Below, piece by piece: positions 21,701 to 29,395 of a DNA stretch of 64,000 nucleotides; the first letter of the stretch is position 1, and each line of letters starts with the position of its first letter. The stretch comes from Symbiodinium natans (Eukaryota; Sar; Dinophyceae; Suessiales; Symbiodiniaceae), in assembly GCA_905221605.1 (NCBI GenBank), contig CAJNDS010000256.1, positions 101,888 through 165,887 on the forward strand, written 5' to 3'. The notes under the pieces are model-generated. The model ran no database searches. It saw nothing but the letters and a program-made list of their open reading frames with translations, and was not told where the DNA came from. A program made the translations under genes and the position numbers.

Positions 21701-24700
21701 TGGTGCTGTGGTGGCGGGGCACAACTGCTCGCCCCTGAATGTGGTTCAGGGCGACATCGTCGTGCATTGGTCGTCAGTGGTGAACTGGCACGGCCACAGA
21801 CATGTCGTGAATGAGCAGTGTGAAGTGCTCTGGAGGTCTAATGGTAAAGAGGTTGCCTTAGACCCCTCCTTCGGCAAGCTGATAGCCCTTGTGGGTAGGG
21901 TTACTCAGGTCATTGGCTGGCGGGCAACCGGAGAAGCAGCTTCGGATCCCCGCAGGTCTACCCTGCAGGCGTCAAGGGTCCTTGCTCAATTCTCTTCGTC
22001 CAACGAGGGCGTAGGAGGGCATTGGACCGCGGGCGCTATCAGTCGCGGGAAGAATGCCAATGAGTGCAAGATGAAGGGTAGAGTTTTGGCGTTTATGGGT
22101 GAAGAGCACAAGGGCCCTGCAGTGGTTCCAGAGCTCGTTAGCCATAGCCCCATCCTGTGCATTTGGGACCATTCCTCAACCAAGGTCAAGGTCGAGTTTA
22201 AGGGCGGTGTTCCGTCTTTGAGCCTGATCGCGGAGGAGGACGAAAATCGTCGTGAGCAGCTTGCGGTCGAGGCAAGGGACGCGGCGAACATTTCGGAGTT
22301 CCGAGTCACGGGATCCCTTCGTACGGCGTGGTACGAGGGTCAGCGGCGCGATCCCTCATTGGCGGGCTCGATTCGCAAGCCAGAGCCGCCAATGGAGATA
22401 TCCGGAGACGGGTTGCTCGAGCGCGAGGTGACCCTCAGGACGGGTCAAACCGTCGTTGTCCCAGTGGTTCCCAACGGGGCTGCGGGCGCGAATGGAGTGA
22501 CCTGGCGCCGCGCTTGCTACAATTCAGTCCACTGCGGAGTCCTTGGGGCCCATAGGTCTGCTGAGGTTACCATCAAGCTGCTAGAGAGGGCAGTCTGGTG
22601 GCCCGACTTAGAGAAAGATGTGCGGACCTGGGTCGCCAAATGTCTCGCTTGCATTAAAGGCCGCTCTCGACCGACGAAGGTTGAGGCTCGTGCGGTCAAA
22701 TGTGGCGCCGAGACATGCTGGCAGGAAGTCAGCGTGGACTGTGAAGGTCCGAACCGAGAGGACAGGGAGGGGCATAGGTACTCGCTTACGTACTTCGATT
22801 GCCTCAGTCATGCTGTCCTCCTCGAGCCGATGAGGTCTCTGACTCATGCTGAAGTCAGGAGGGCGTTCGTGCGCTGTGTGCTTCGCAGCAGGACGATCCC
22901 GAGCCTCATCAGGTCGGATAGAGGGCCAGAGTTCAAGAATGCGCTCATGGCAGAACTCAGCGCTATGCTTGGGACCGAGTGGCGGTTCAGCGCGCCCTTG
23001 AGGCCTTGTGAGTTGGGCGCAAACGAGCGAGTCCACCAAGAAGTTCAAAAGGTGCTGGGGGCGGTCGTCAGGCAAGTCGGCGCCTCCCTTTCCGAAGCTT
23101 GGTCGGATTGGCTCGTGGTGGCGGAGTACGTCATAGATAACACTCCGGGACCCCACGGGTATACCCCGAGGGACCTAGAGCGGAGCTGGTCGCTCGCTCT
23201 ACCACTTGAAAAGGACGTCCTGCGAGACGCCTTGCAGTTCGAACCCATCTCTGATTGGGCTCGGAGCCAGTTTAAGCAGTTCTCGGAACTAGCTGCTGCG
23301 GTCCGAGAGCACTGGACGCGGTCTTCAGAAGCGCGGGCGAAACTTGCAAATCGCCATAGGCGCACTGTGGACCTTAAGCCAGGAGACCGAGTGGTCTGGA
23401 ACGCTCCGAGGGCCCGTTCAGAGGGGGCGGGGCGTGTGCCTTGGAAACCGGGTCTGACCGGCCCCTGGCGCGTGTTGGAAGTCAAGGGCCACAGGCTCAC
23501 CTTGGAGCCCGTGTCGATGGAGTCGGGGGGTACTTCTTCCGCCCGGCGCGGCCCGATGGAGGCGCACGCAGAAGACTGCATTCTTGTTCCTGCGGATGCA
23601 GATGGCGCGGAATCCCGCGAGCCGGTCGTCTTTGAGGACGATGGAACCGGCGGGGACGGCTCGTCTCGCCCCAGCTTAGGGCAACAGGTTCAAGGCGACG
23701 CCAAGCAAGTGGAGTTCACGCTGACCAGGCGCGGGAGGGACTTCGTCCTCCGCCTTGGCGACCGCATTGCCTATCGGGGTGTAGGTGGAGGCCCTAAGGT
23801 GTGCAGGTTAGGACGGGTCACGCAGGTAGATGCGGCCCGTGCGCAGGTCGGCGTGCACCGCTATCTCCCCGACGCCAGCGGGGTTCGCGTCAAATGGCGG
23901 CTTGCATACATCGCCGAGGACGGTGCGCTCACGCTTTCAGAGGGGACTCGTCCGGCCCACGAAGCGGTTTCCGTCAGGGAGATCATTTCCAAGATCGACC
24001 TGAACCGCGACGGCGTGCTTGCTGCAGCCTCGGCCAGAAAGTTGGACAAGGGAGCGTACTCGTTGCAGGACAGGACGCTCGAGAGAGCGTCTCGCACCAG
24101 CACGGGTGTGCTCTCGATCCGAGAGGCCCTCGCGGACCTCTTGGTCGCGGAACCCCGCGTGTTGCAGCCTAGGGCTTCCCCAGAGTCGGGTGCTGTCGAG
24201 AGTTGGTTCCGGCAGTATTTCCTTGGAGGGGTTGCCGATGTCTTAGAGGTTGCTTGGGGTGACGCGGTCGTTTCCGACGCGGCCAGGAGGCACGGGTACA
24301 GGGTTGTTCCAGCTTTTGTGCAAGGCAAGCGGGCCTACGGGATCACCTGGAACCTGGCCGCGGAAGAGCACTTAGAGGCAATTAGCGGCGCTGTTTTGCG
24401 CACGGAGCCGAAGGTGCTCGTGATTGGGCTCGAGGGCAAGAATGTGCCCCGGGCTTTCCTCCAGCTAGTCGTTTGGTGTGCGCAGGAACGCGCGCGCGCG
24501 GGCGCCCACGTCGCGCTGCATTTGCAGGCACAAAAGGGCGAGTGGGAACCCTGGCGGCTAGAGGAGTGGGGCGCCTTGTTTGGGACGCTCGCAGAGCCAC
24601 GCTGGCCTTGGGCTTTCGTGCGGGCTGACATGTGCCAGTTCGCGCGGGCCAGTGGCCGCGGCAACCTCGTTGAGAGCGGGGCCCTGTGGCTCGCCGATTT

Positions 24701-24758
24701 CAGCTTAGAATCGGTAGGTTTGAGGTGTAGTAGGCCGGATGCGCACCGCTGCAGTTGA
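18705..24758 (+). CDS. pol: pol copy B: RT thumb, RNase H, integrase (2017 codons)
   Basis: The open frame is listed from 18705, but the true start is probably upstream as part of a polyprotein. It has Cys pairs at about residues 45-85, a hydrophobic segment at about 105-125, RT connection/thumb at about 290-400 (LLGHNIGRDG), RNase H at about 440-560 (ADASGIAVGG; TDHANL with D523), and an unassigned domain at about 620-760 with VGLGQGG, reminiscent of a hydrolase nucleophile elbow but lacking Ser. A CxC/CxxC knuckle (CICGKRTYLFSRCPAC) follows. Integrase shows H1276, H1283, C1313, C1316 and D1345, D1405, E1441 with exactly 35 residues between the last two, then a GPY/F-like tail (GLTGPWRVLEV). 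The frame ends at 24758 because 116 bp present in copy A are deleted near 24744. Confidence 0.88.
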   Translation: MPGLWPTGEGKGFVLLAAQECDHSLQPGEVVAEVRSGLVCTAACGCGAIETVFESEPSPQACADCGVAVASVDHDPCFACGSASRAAARSFQGCSSCARSFGRLRTGARIGVLSVLAAVTVLASVWGGSGPVGRPVEEPGVLTCLDHLPSVDSWWEAPGGYASVWGRRPAQKDLGTVAVEKAPYETCLLQRAGEAWRLWDTRDLRVAESVACSDEVPVTERLAVFRTRKGPRWAGWREGSATAGRGASDAVRPADAVDTARCPSYHIVESWDIDKMIEEPPTDYYYEQLAADMRARHPKACPHLLDHLVSLEGFLDKTILFGFSFGISKAEVCVSKGKLLGHNIGRDGSSPDEERCQAVIDFPPLWEKLHIQQFLGCANWLRGYLPVEYGHAAKILGQWQKPGAVFPEGGLGSAATEGCKAFKAIKRMMQNRINLATFDEASAADGSCPLEQIADASGIAVGGSVVQMTRDLSQLKVLMTHSKSLTPAQQNWPPLIQEAFAQLEVKRATRRMFGSIRTLCWTDHANLTRAQTSDIGMDPKLVRWVAEILMDGSEIRSLSGRSATLGDSFSRNPKDRDALLAARTKDLEGLSGQLRGFDLDQYLGEGTEGDGPVPWAVGNDAVPEPAGRVQAAAVPMCVVAALPVRVMVVFDYARWKEQNAELTEIRRVFQASLPGVSVAVRGCWGPFEDTDGLASHFDCGAGRLAGTKKIKRIRVDLLTSCAKVLREASGFRPQFLVGLGQGGLVTAVLRWPLVVELMLQARNLQRKEARAVGEAWAGIKAIWAVRPRLWRTQQGHLEVAEACPELKKDFPEPPLRGFGIVGKQALGAEVLRSLRLDAVRSIDDASIRGMLDEPSRPLWDHEGLCICGKRTYLFSRCPACIEKEAVDTSVEIAEREEPEPPLEGDLEAHEVGLEVNSVLATLDRTGGLVRVRSSTIQQWAVGFRTTPKDAPVPTAYGMLSGKIWKKSHSMKLSLGSQHKDLSKWGDVKPYWTTWVVREDGAVVAGHNCSPLNVVQGDIVVHWSSVVNWHGHRHVVNEQCEVLWRSNGKEVALDPSFGKLIALVGRVTQVIGWRATGEAASDPRRSTLQASRVLAQFSSSNEGVGGHWTAGAISRGKNANECKMKGRVLAFMGEEHKGPAVVPELVSHSPILCIWDHSSTKVKVEFKGGVPSLSLIAEEDENRREQLAVEARDAANISEFRVTGSLRTAWYEGQRRDPSLAGSIRKPEPPMEISGDGLLEREVTLRTGQTVVVPVVPNGAAGANGVTWRRACYNSVHCGVLGAHRSAEVTIKLLERAVWWPDLEKDVRTWVAKCLACIKGRSRPTKVEARAVKCGAETCWQEVSVDCEGPNREDREGHRYSLTYFDCLSHAVLLEPMRSLTHAEVRRAFVRCVLRSRTIPSLIRSDRGPEFKNALMAELSAMLGTEWRFSAPLRPCELGANERVHQEVQKVLGAVVRQVGASLSEAWSDWLVVAEYVIDNTPGPHGYTPRDLERSWSLALPLEKDVLRDALQFEPISDWARSQFKQFSELAAAVREHWTRSSEARAKLANRHRRTVDLKPGDRVVWNAPRARSEGAGRVPWKPGLTGPWRVLEVKGHRLTLEPVSMESGGTSSARRGPMEAHAEDCILVPADADGAESREPVVFEDDGTGGDGSSRPSLGQQVQGDAKQVEFTLTRRGRDFVLRLGDRIAYRGVGGGPKVCRLGRVTQVDAARAQVGVHRYLPDASGVRVKWRLAYIAEDGALTLSEGTRPAHEAVSVREIISKIDLNRDGVLAAASARKLDKGAYSLQDRTLERASRTSTGVLSIREALADLLVAEPRVLQPRASPESGAVESWFRQYFLGGVADVLEVAWGDAVVSDAARRHGYRVVPAFVQGKRAYGITWNLAAEEHLEAISGAVLRTEPKVLVIGLEGKNVPRAFLQLVVWCAQERARAGAHVALHLQAQKGEWEPWRLEEWGALFGTLAEPRWPWAFVRADMCQFARASGRGNLVESGALWLADFSLESVGLRCSRPDAHRCS

Positions 24759-26574
24759 AAGCTTTCCAGCCACTGCGGGTGCTGATAGCGCCGCGGCTGC
24801 GCCACAGCCCTCTCCAGTCGTTCCCCTCCCGGACGTGCGCTCGGGCGAGGACCTCACGCCAGCAGAGCGTGCGGAGCTGGATAAGGAGGTGGATAAGTAC
24901 GCCGCTGAGAAGGAAGCGTTTTGGCGGACCAAGGCGGACGCCAAGGACTGGGATTCCGTCCGGGCTGACCTTGAGGTCTATGCTCTTGCGGGCGAAAAGG
25001 TCGCGGAGGATCCTAGGCGCACCGAGGCCTATAGAGACCTCGTATGGTCGGGTTTGAAGATCGAGCCTGGACCAACCAGACCAGGGCTGACCGATGCTGA
25101 CATCGCAGCCGTCAGGGAGGTCATACGGCGAAAGGCCGCTGGGTTCTGGGTGGAGGACACCACCAGGACCACGGTCAGGAAGTTCGCCCATGACTGCATC
25201 CCCACCGGGCCGCCGGTCTCGTCCCAACCTCACAGTCTGAGGGGCGAGTCCGCGCAATGGGTCGACGACAAGCTTGAAGAAGAATGCAAGCGGGGTCAGT
25301 TGATCCGCGGCAGCTCGGCTTGGGGATCTGCGCCGTTTCCGACCAAGGAAATGCCCAGCTACAAGCGGCATAGGAAGCGACGCTTGGTGGTTGACTACCG
25401 CCGTGTGAATGCCCGAATTAAGCGCTCCACGTACTATTGTCGGCGGGGTAGCGATGTGCTCGCCGCCGCAGTAGGTTCGGTTTGGTATACCTTCGTGGAT
25501 GCGGTTAGTGGGTTTAATCAAATTAGGAACACCAAGCGTGCTCGCGAGGTGTTGGCCATTGTGGCAAGATCAGGGAAATATCTCCCTGTCGGCCTCACCT
25601 TTGGCCCGATTAACGGCCCAGATGATTTCAACTTTGTGGTTGATAGGGCCTATGCCCCCGGCAGAGGTAGGCGCCTTAAGTATACTAAGGAGTGGATAGC
25701 CTACGTGGATGATCTTACTGTTAGGACGGGTAGGGTCATTGATGGGCAGTTTTTCACTGATGCCCAAGCCGAGGGGGCGGTGCGCGAAGCGTGCGCCAAG
25801 GGGGCAGTCGCGGCTCCGCAGAGCGCGTCGTCTGCTCTTGAAGCCTTAGGCGTTCGCGGTGCGCACAACACCAAGCGCGCGAACCATGACGCGGCGCGCT
25901 CAGACCAGAATCACCCCACGCGCGTTCTGATGCTCAGGATGTTGGGGCTGTTCGGGTGTTTCTGTGTTCAGGGCGGGTGTTTTTGGGGCGGGCCGTTTCC
26001 CAGGTCGCCGGTCTGCGGGCAGAAGGATTTTTCGTCGTTCGTCGCGTGCAGCTTCGTTCGTCTGTCTCGCAGCCAGTGTTTTGCAAGCAGGCCTAGAGGT
26101 TCGGTCCAAGGTCGAAGCAGAAGCCTTAGAAGCCTTAGAGCCCAGACCTTAAGGAAACTCCCCAAACCCCCGCCGCAGCGGTTCAAGTGTGTTGTAGAAC
26201 CTAGGGTAGGTAGTCCCTCCCCGCGTTCGTGCCTGTGCACTGCGCCCCGCTGCGGGTCGCGACCAGACCGCGCGGGAGCGACCGATCGGTCGCCCGGACC
26301 TTCGTGGTCAACCACAAGGCCCCGCTGCGGGCCGTGCCCTGGCCGCGCGGGAGCGGCTGCCTACCACTACTGCACACCGGCCCCTTGCAGCGGGCCGTGT
26401 CCTGGCCGCTCAAGGGCGCGTCAGGTTTTCCTCGCCCATCGGAGGTCCAGCAAAGCCGCGGGCCTCAGTGCCGCGATAGGTGGAGGAGGGTCGAAGGGCA
26501 GGGGCAAGAGCAAGAGCCCAGGCCCTAAGGGCCGAAGGGGCCCGCCCACGATCGACGACGTGCAGCCCCGTTGA
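24739..26574 (+). CDS. pol: RT fingers/palm located after integrase (YVDD)
   Basis: The frame continues the polyprotein past the 116-bp deletion (TAAVESFPATAG). Visible RT parts are fingers (GSSAWGSAPFPTKEMP, LVVDYRRVN at about residue 215), motif A FVDAVSGFNQI (Asp about 254), motif B GLTFGPINGPDDFNF and motif C YVDD (about 322-325). The two Asp sets needed for polymerase catalysis are present. After YVDD comes EGAVREACAKG and a low-complexity linker, not a thumb; the only thumb lies over 4 kb upstream, before RNase H. The reading ends at 26574 because about 71 bp of the KptA N-terminus are deleted here relative to copy A. Confidence 0.88.
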   Translation: MRTAAVESFPATAGADSAAAAPQPSPVVPLPDVRSGEDLTPAERAELDKEVDKYAAEKEAFWRTKADAKDWDSVRADLEVYALAGEKVAEDPRRTEAYRDLVWSGLKIEPGPTRPGLTDADIAAVREVIRRKAAGFWVEDTTRTTVRKFAHDCIPTGPPVSSQPHSLRGESAQWVDDKLEEECKRGQLIRGSSAWGSAPFPTKEMPSYKRHRKRRLVVDYRRVNARIKRSTYYCRRGSDVLAAAVGSVWYTFVDAVSGFNQIRNTKRAREVLAIVARSGKYLPVGLTFGPINGPDDFNFVVDRAYAPGRGRRLKYTKEWIAYVDDLTVRTGRVIDGQFFTDAQAEGAVREACAKGAVAAPQSASSALEALGVRGAHNTKRANHDAARSDQNHPTRVLMLRMLGLFGCFCVQGGCFWGGPFPRSPVCGQKDFSSFVACSFVRLSRSQCFASRPRGSVQGRSRSLRSLRAQTLRKLPKPPPQRFKCVVEPRVGSPSPRSCLCTAPRCGSRPDRAGATDRSPGPSWSTTRPRCGPCPGRAGAAAYHYCTPAPCSGPCPGRSRARQVFLAHRRSSKAAGLSAAIGGGGSKGRGKSKSPGPKGRRGPPTIDDVQPR

Positions 26575-27075
26575 TGAGTTGATCGAACAACTCGGCATCA
26601 CCATCAACCAGTACAACCAGGCGGTCGCGCACGACGCCAACCAGCGGAAACCGAGGTTGGATACCTCGCACGCTGGCTTCTTGCGTGCGTTTCAAGGCCA
26701 CTCGGCCGATTGCGGCCATCCTATGGGGTTCATGATGGAGGGTCTAAGTGAGACCGCCATCAACGATCTTATATACCGGTATGGCCCGGCCATGTGGCAC
26801 GGCACGGACCTGCATGTCGTGCCAAGCCTGATTCAGAACGGCTTGATCCCCGGCGGCGGGCCGGGAGGCCGCCTCGGGGTGCACTACGTCCTAGGCCACT
26901 GCCCCACGCAGTGGGAGGACGGGAGCGACTTGCATAGTCGAAGTCCGGTTGGCGGTCCTGCGGGACGCCGGAGTGCCTATCTATTCGGGAGCGGATGGGG
27001 TGGCTCTCACTGGCCAGATTAGAGCCACCGGCATCTCCCGCATCTGGGCACTCCCCAAAGGCTCGCCTGTTTACT
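26480..27075 (+). pseudogene. KptA/Tpt1-like RNA 2'-phosphotransferase domain (two frames)
   Basis: Frame 2 carries PVDELIEQLGI, FLRAFQGHS, WHGTDLHVVPSLIQNGLIPG and GVHYVLG. At about 26930 one extra T shifts the reading, and frame 0 completes the fold with IVEVRLAVLRDAGVPIYSGA and DGVALTG. These match Tpt1/KptA signatures: R-A-x-Q-G-H-S, H-G-T, I-x-x-x-G-L, and the final S-x-N/D-G-V-x-L-T. The known reaction transfers an internal RNA 2'-phosphate to NAD+. The N-terminal winged helix is truncated by a deletion of about 71 bp (intact in copy A). Position inside an LTR element, downstream of RT, is unusual; a role on primer tRNA or spliced element RNA is inference. Confidence 0.72.
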
Positions 27076-29117
27076 CAGTCTTAATTGCTGAGTTGGAAGT
27101 GGATCGGTTGATCCAGCATGTCGACCTAAGGAGTTTAGGCGACACCAGTGCGGGCCCCCACCCGCCGTTGGGGCGAGGACCGAAACCGGGCACGGCCCAA
27201 GCGTCCCGCAGTGGCGCGGCGAGCTCCTCGACGGTTGTGCTGGCCCCTGCGGGCCGTGTCATGGCCGCGGGGGCCGCCCAACCTGTTACCCCTCCTAAGG
27301 CCGCGCCTAAGGCCAAAGGGCGTGCTTCAGGGGCTCCTAAGACTTCGATCGTTCCAGCGAAGCCCAAGGTGTACCCTAGGCGCAACGTCCCTGGCCCCAA
27401 TGTCCTCGAGGCCGAAGACTCGCTCGAGGAAGAGGCAGCCCAAGAAGCTGAAGGTGTCGAGGAAGATAGTTCCAGCTCGGATCTTCCCGACACGCGGGCG
27501 CCTCAAGCCGCGGTCAAGGTGAAGGAGGACGAAGAGCCCGCTGGTGGGGCCCAGGCCGAGAGCACAGAGGAAGGATTCCTCGAGCTTGGCCAATCGGTGG
27601 TCAGCAGCGCGAAGGAGTACCTCGCGCGGTCCGAAGCTCTTCTGAGAGCGCAGAAGCTCCAGTCGAAGATACTGGAGGTGGCGGGAACCGCGATGGTGAA
27701 GCTAGAGAAGATCACCAAGCGTGAGGAATCCCTCAAAACTCTGCGCCGTGAGGGAGAGAATCGGGCGGCCGGGGAAGGCGCCGACGGGGAAGAGGTGTCT
27801 GACGATGGTCAGGATGGTTTCGGGGGTGCGGGATCGAGCAGTTCCGCCAGGCCTTCAGGAGGCGGGACCGTCCAGTCCGCCCCGGCCCCAGAGGAGCCTC
27901 GCCCCAACGCTGACGGCCACTATGGATGCTCAGCTCCTGGATGCGGGCTGGCCTTTGAGTCGCTGGTGCAGTACCACTTGCATCAGGCGGCCTGCCATGG
28001 CGCCTCTCTGCCGCCCAACCTGGGGATCAGCCCCTCCGCACCTCTTGACCCTTTTCGTCAAGACTGGCGGGGACGGTTGTTCCGCCGAGGAAAGGACGGT
28101 GAGTATGGGGAGGTGCCCATGCTCCGAGTGATTCGGTACCACAAAGCCAACGGGTACGATCACTCGAAGGTCCCGCTCCTGAAGAGAGGGGACCGAATCC
28201 AGCTTGAGGACGGGTCGCACCACATTTATGGTGGTAGTCATCCGCCGGGGTGGCTTCGCGATGACCCCGAGCTGGACCCCGCTCCAGAGAGTAGCGGTGG
28301 AGGGTCCACGCCCAAGAGCGAGCCCACGGAGGAGGCCGAGCCGGGACCTCCGCGGGAGGCCGCTCCGCGCGGGCGGGGTTTCGAGCCGCCGACGAGCGAC
28401 GTTCAGCAACGCCTTGCAGAGCGTCGTTCCAAGCGGGATTACTCGCCAGACCTGGTGACGCCTCTTGACGATCTCCATGCCCAGGAGATCGATTCCTTCT
28501 TCGCGGGCGACCCAGCCGCGGACAGCCTTGACGTCATTTTGATGCGCGCCGAGGTTCGCACTGAGTCCCACCTCAACGTTGGCCGGGAGCAGAAAGAGCC
28601 CCTGGTCAAGGAGGAACAGGAGGAGGAAGCTGAGGTTGTCAAGGACGAGGAGGTCTCGGTTGAGATGGAGGCAGGCACCGCGGATGAGGCGGACGATGTC
28701 GCCCTCCCTGCCAACCGAGCCTATGTCGAAGGCCGCTTTTACCCCTACGGCAGCTGGCGGTGCTTCTTCTGCGAAGCCATTAACCCGGTTACCGAGGACC
28801 AGTGCCTCACCACGCACGCGGGCGGCCCGAATGCGGGTGCCCCGTGCGACGGCCGATGGATCAACGGGATCGACATCGGGTGGTGGGAGGTAGATCCTCA
28901 AACCGCGCCAGAGCAGTGGAGGCGGAGGTTTTCTGCCGAAGAGATTGAAGAAAAGAAGCGCGGGCGGATGCCGCGAGGCTTCTCAGCGATGAGGAACTCG
29001 CTGAAGCCCTCCAGGCGGCCGAGGAGGCGCAGGCGGCCGAGCGCGCCAAGAAGCGAGAGCGGCGCCAGGCGGAGAAGGCGGAGCGCGATGATCACATCAG
29101 CGAGGCGCTCCGCATAG
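26949..29117 (+). CDS. Accessory region: KptA end, acidic coil, C2H2- and RanBP2-type fingers
   Basis: The first 40 or so codons finish the KptA fold; the TTG start of the open frame has no meaning as an initiator. Next come a Pro/Ala linker with APAGRVMAAGAA at a recurring hairpin, an acidic stretch rich in Glu/Ser, a coiled-coil-like helix (AMVKLEKITKREESLKTLRR), and a C2H2-like finger (YGCSAPGCGLAFESLVQYHL then HQAACH, about residues 325-352). Another acidic tract follows, then a RanBP2-type finger WRCFFCEAINPVTEDQC (W-x-C-x2-C-x3-N-x6-C, about 603-617) with a further Cys at APCDGRW. After about 28970 this frame turns Arg/Pro-rich and the real reading moves to frame 2. Confidence 0.6.
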   Translation: MAVLRDAGVPIYSGADGVALTGQIRATGISRIWALPKGSPVYSVLIAELEVDRLIQHVDLRSLGDTSAGPHPPLGRGPKPGTAQASRSGAASSSTVVLAPAGRVMAAGAAQPVTPPKAAPKAKGRASGAPKTSIVPAKPKVYPRRNVPGPNVLEAEDSLEEEAAQEAEGVEEDSSSSDLPDTRAPQAAVKVKEDEEPAGGAQAESTEEGFLELGQSVVSSAKEYLARSEALLRAQKLQSKILEVAGTAMVKLEKITKREESLKTLRREGENRAAGEGADGEEVSDDGQDGFGGAGSSSSARPSGGGTVQSAPAPEEPRPNADGHYGCSAPGCGLAFESLVQYHLHQAACHGASLPPNLGISPSAPLDPFRQDWRGRLFRRGKDGEYGEVPMLRVIRYHKANGYDHSKVPLLKRGDRIQLEDGSHHIYGGSHPPGWLRDDPELDPAPESSGGGSTPKSEPTEEAEPGPPREAAPRGRGFEPPTSDVQQRLAERRSKRDYSPDLVTPLDDLHAQEIDSFFAGDPAADSLDVILMRAEVRTESHLNVGREQKEPLVKEEQEEEAEVVKDEEVSVEMEAGTADEADDVALPANRAYVEGRFYPYGSWRCFFCEAINPVTEDQCLTTHAGGPNAGAPCDGRWINGIDIGWWEVDPQTAPEQWRRRFSAEEIEEKKRGRMPRGFSAMRNSLKPSRRPRRRRRPSAPRSESGARRRRRSAMITSARRSA

Positions 29118-29395
29118 CAGGGTGGCAGTGCCCTAACTGCTATGAATGGAACCTTTCATTCAGGCAGCTGTGCTTTCGCTGCAGCACCCCTCTCCGTTTG
29201 GCAGAGGTCGTCTCTCGCGGGATCCCTGATCCGCGGCGTGGCGAAGAGAGGGACTCGGGCTCCGAAAGCAGCCAGGACGAGCTGGAGTACGAGATCCTTC
29301 TGGCCAATCGTGCGATGGACCAAGAAACCATCCAACCTCTTCTTAGAAACAAACACAAGAAGAGGGGCGGCAAGCGACGTCGCGAAGAGGACGTA
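28970..29395 (+). pseudogene. Charged helix plus second RanBP2-type zinc finger (frame 2)
   Basis: After a frameshift, frame 2 gives an Ala/Glu/Lys helix (ELAEALQAAEEAQAAERAKK) and then WQCPNCYEWNLSFRQLCFRC, an exact W-x-C-x2-C-x3-N-x6-C-x2-C RanBP2-type finger. A Lys/Arg-rich tail (KHKKRGGKRRRE) follows. In known proteins such fingers bind single-stranded RNA or ubiquitin. The fit to the spacing is better than for the first finger. Confidence 0.6.

Noticed and set aside
18705-26574. RT permutation as a simple assembly error
   Set aside because: Both copies, with different lesions and flanks, show the same order, and comparison restores one frame across it.
16059-28369. Hairpins as peptide cleavage sites (AGRVxAA repeats)
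   Set aside because: Several copies fall in other reading frames or in untranslated sequence, so a nucleic-acid-level motif explains them better.
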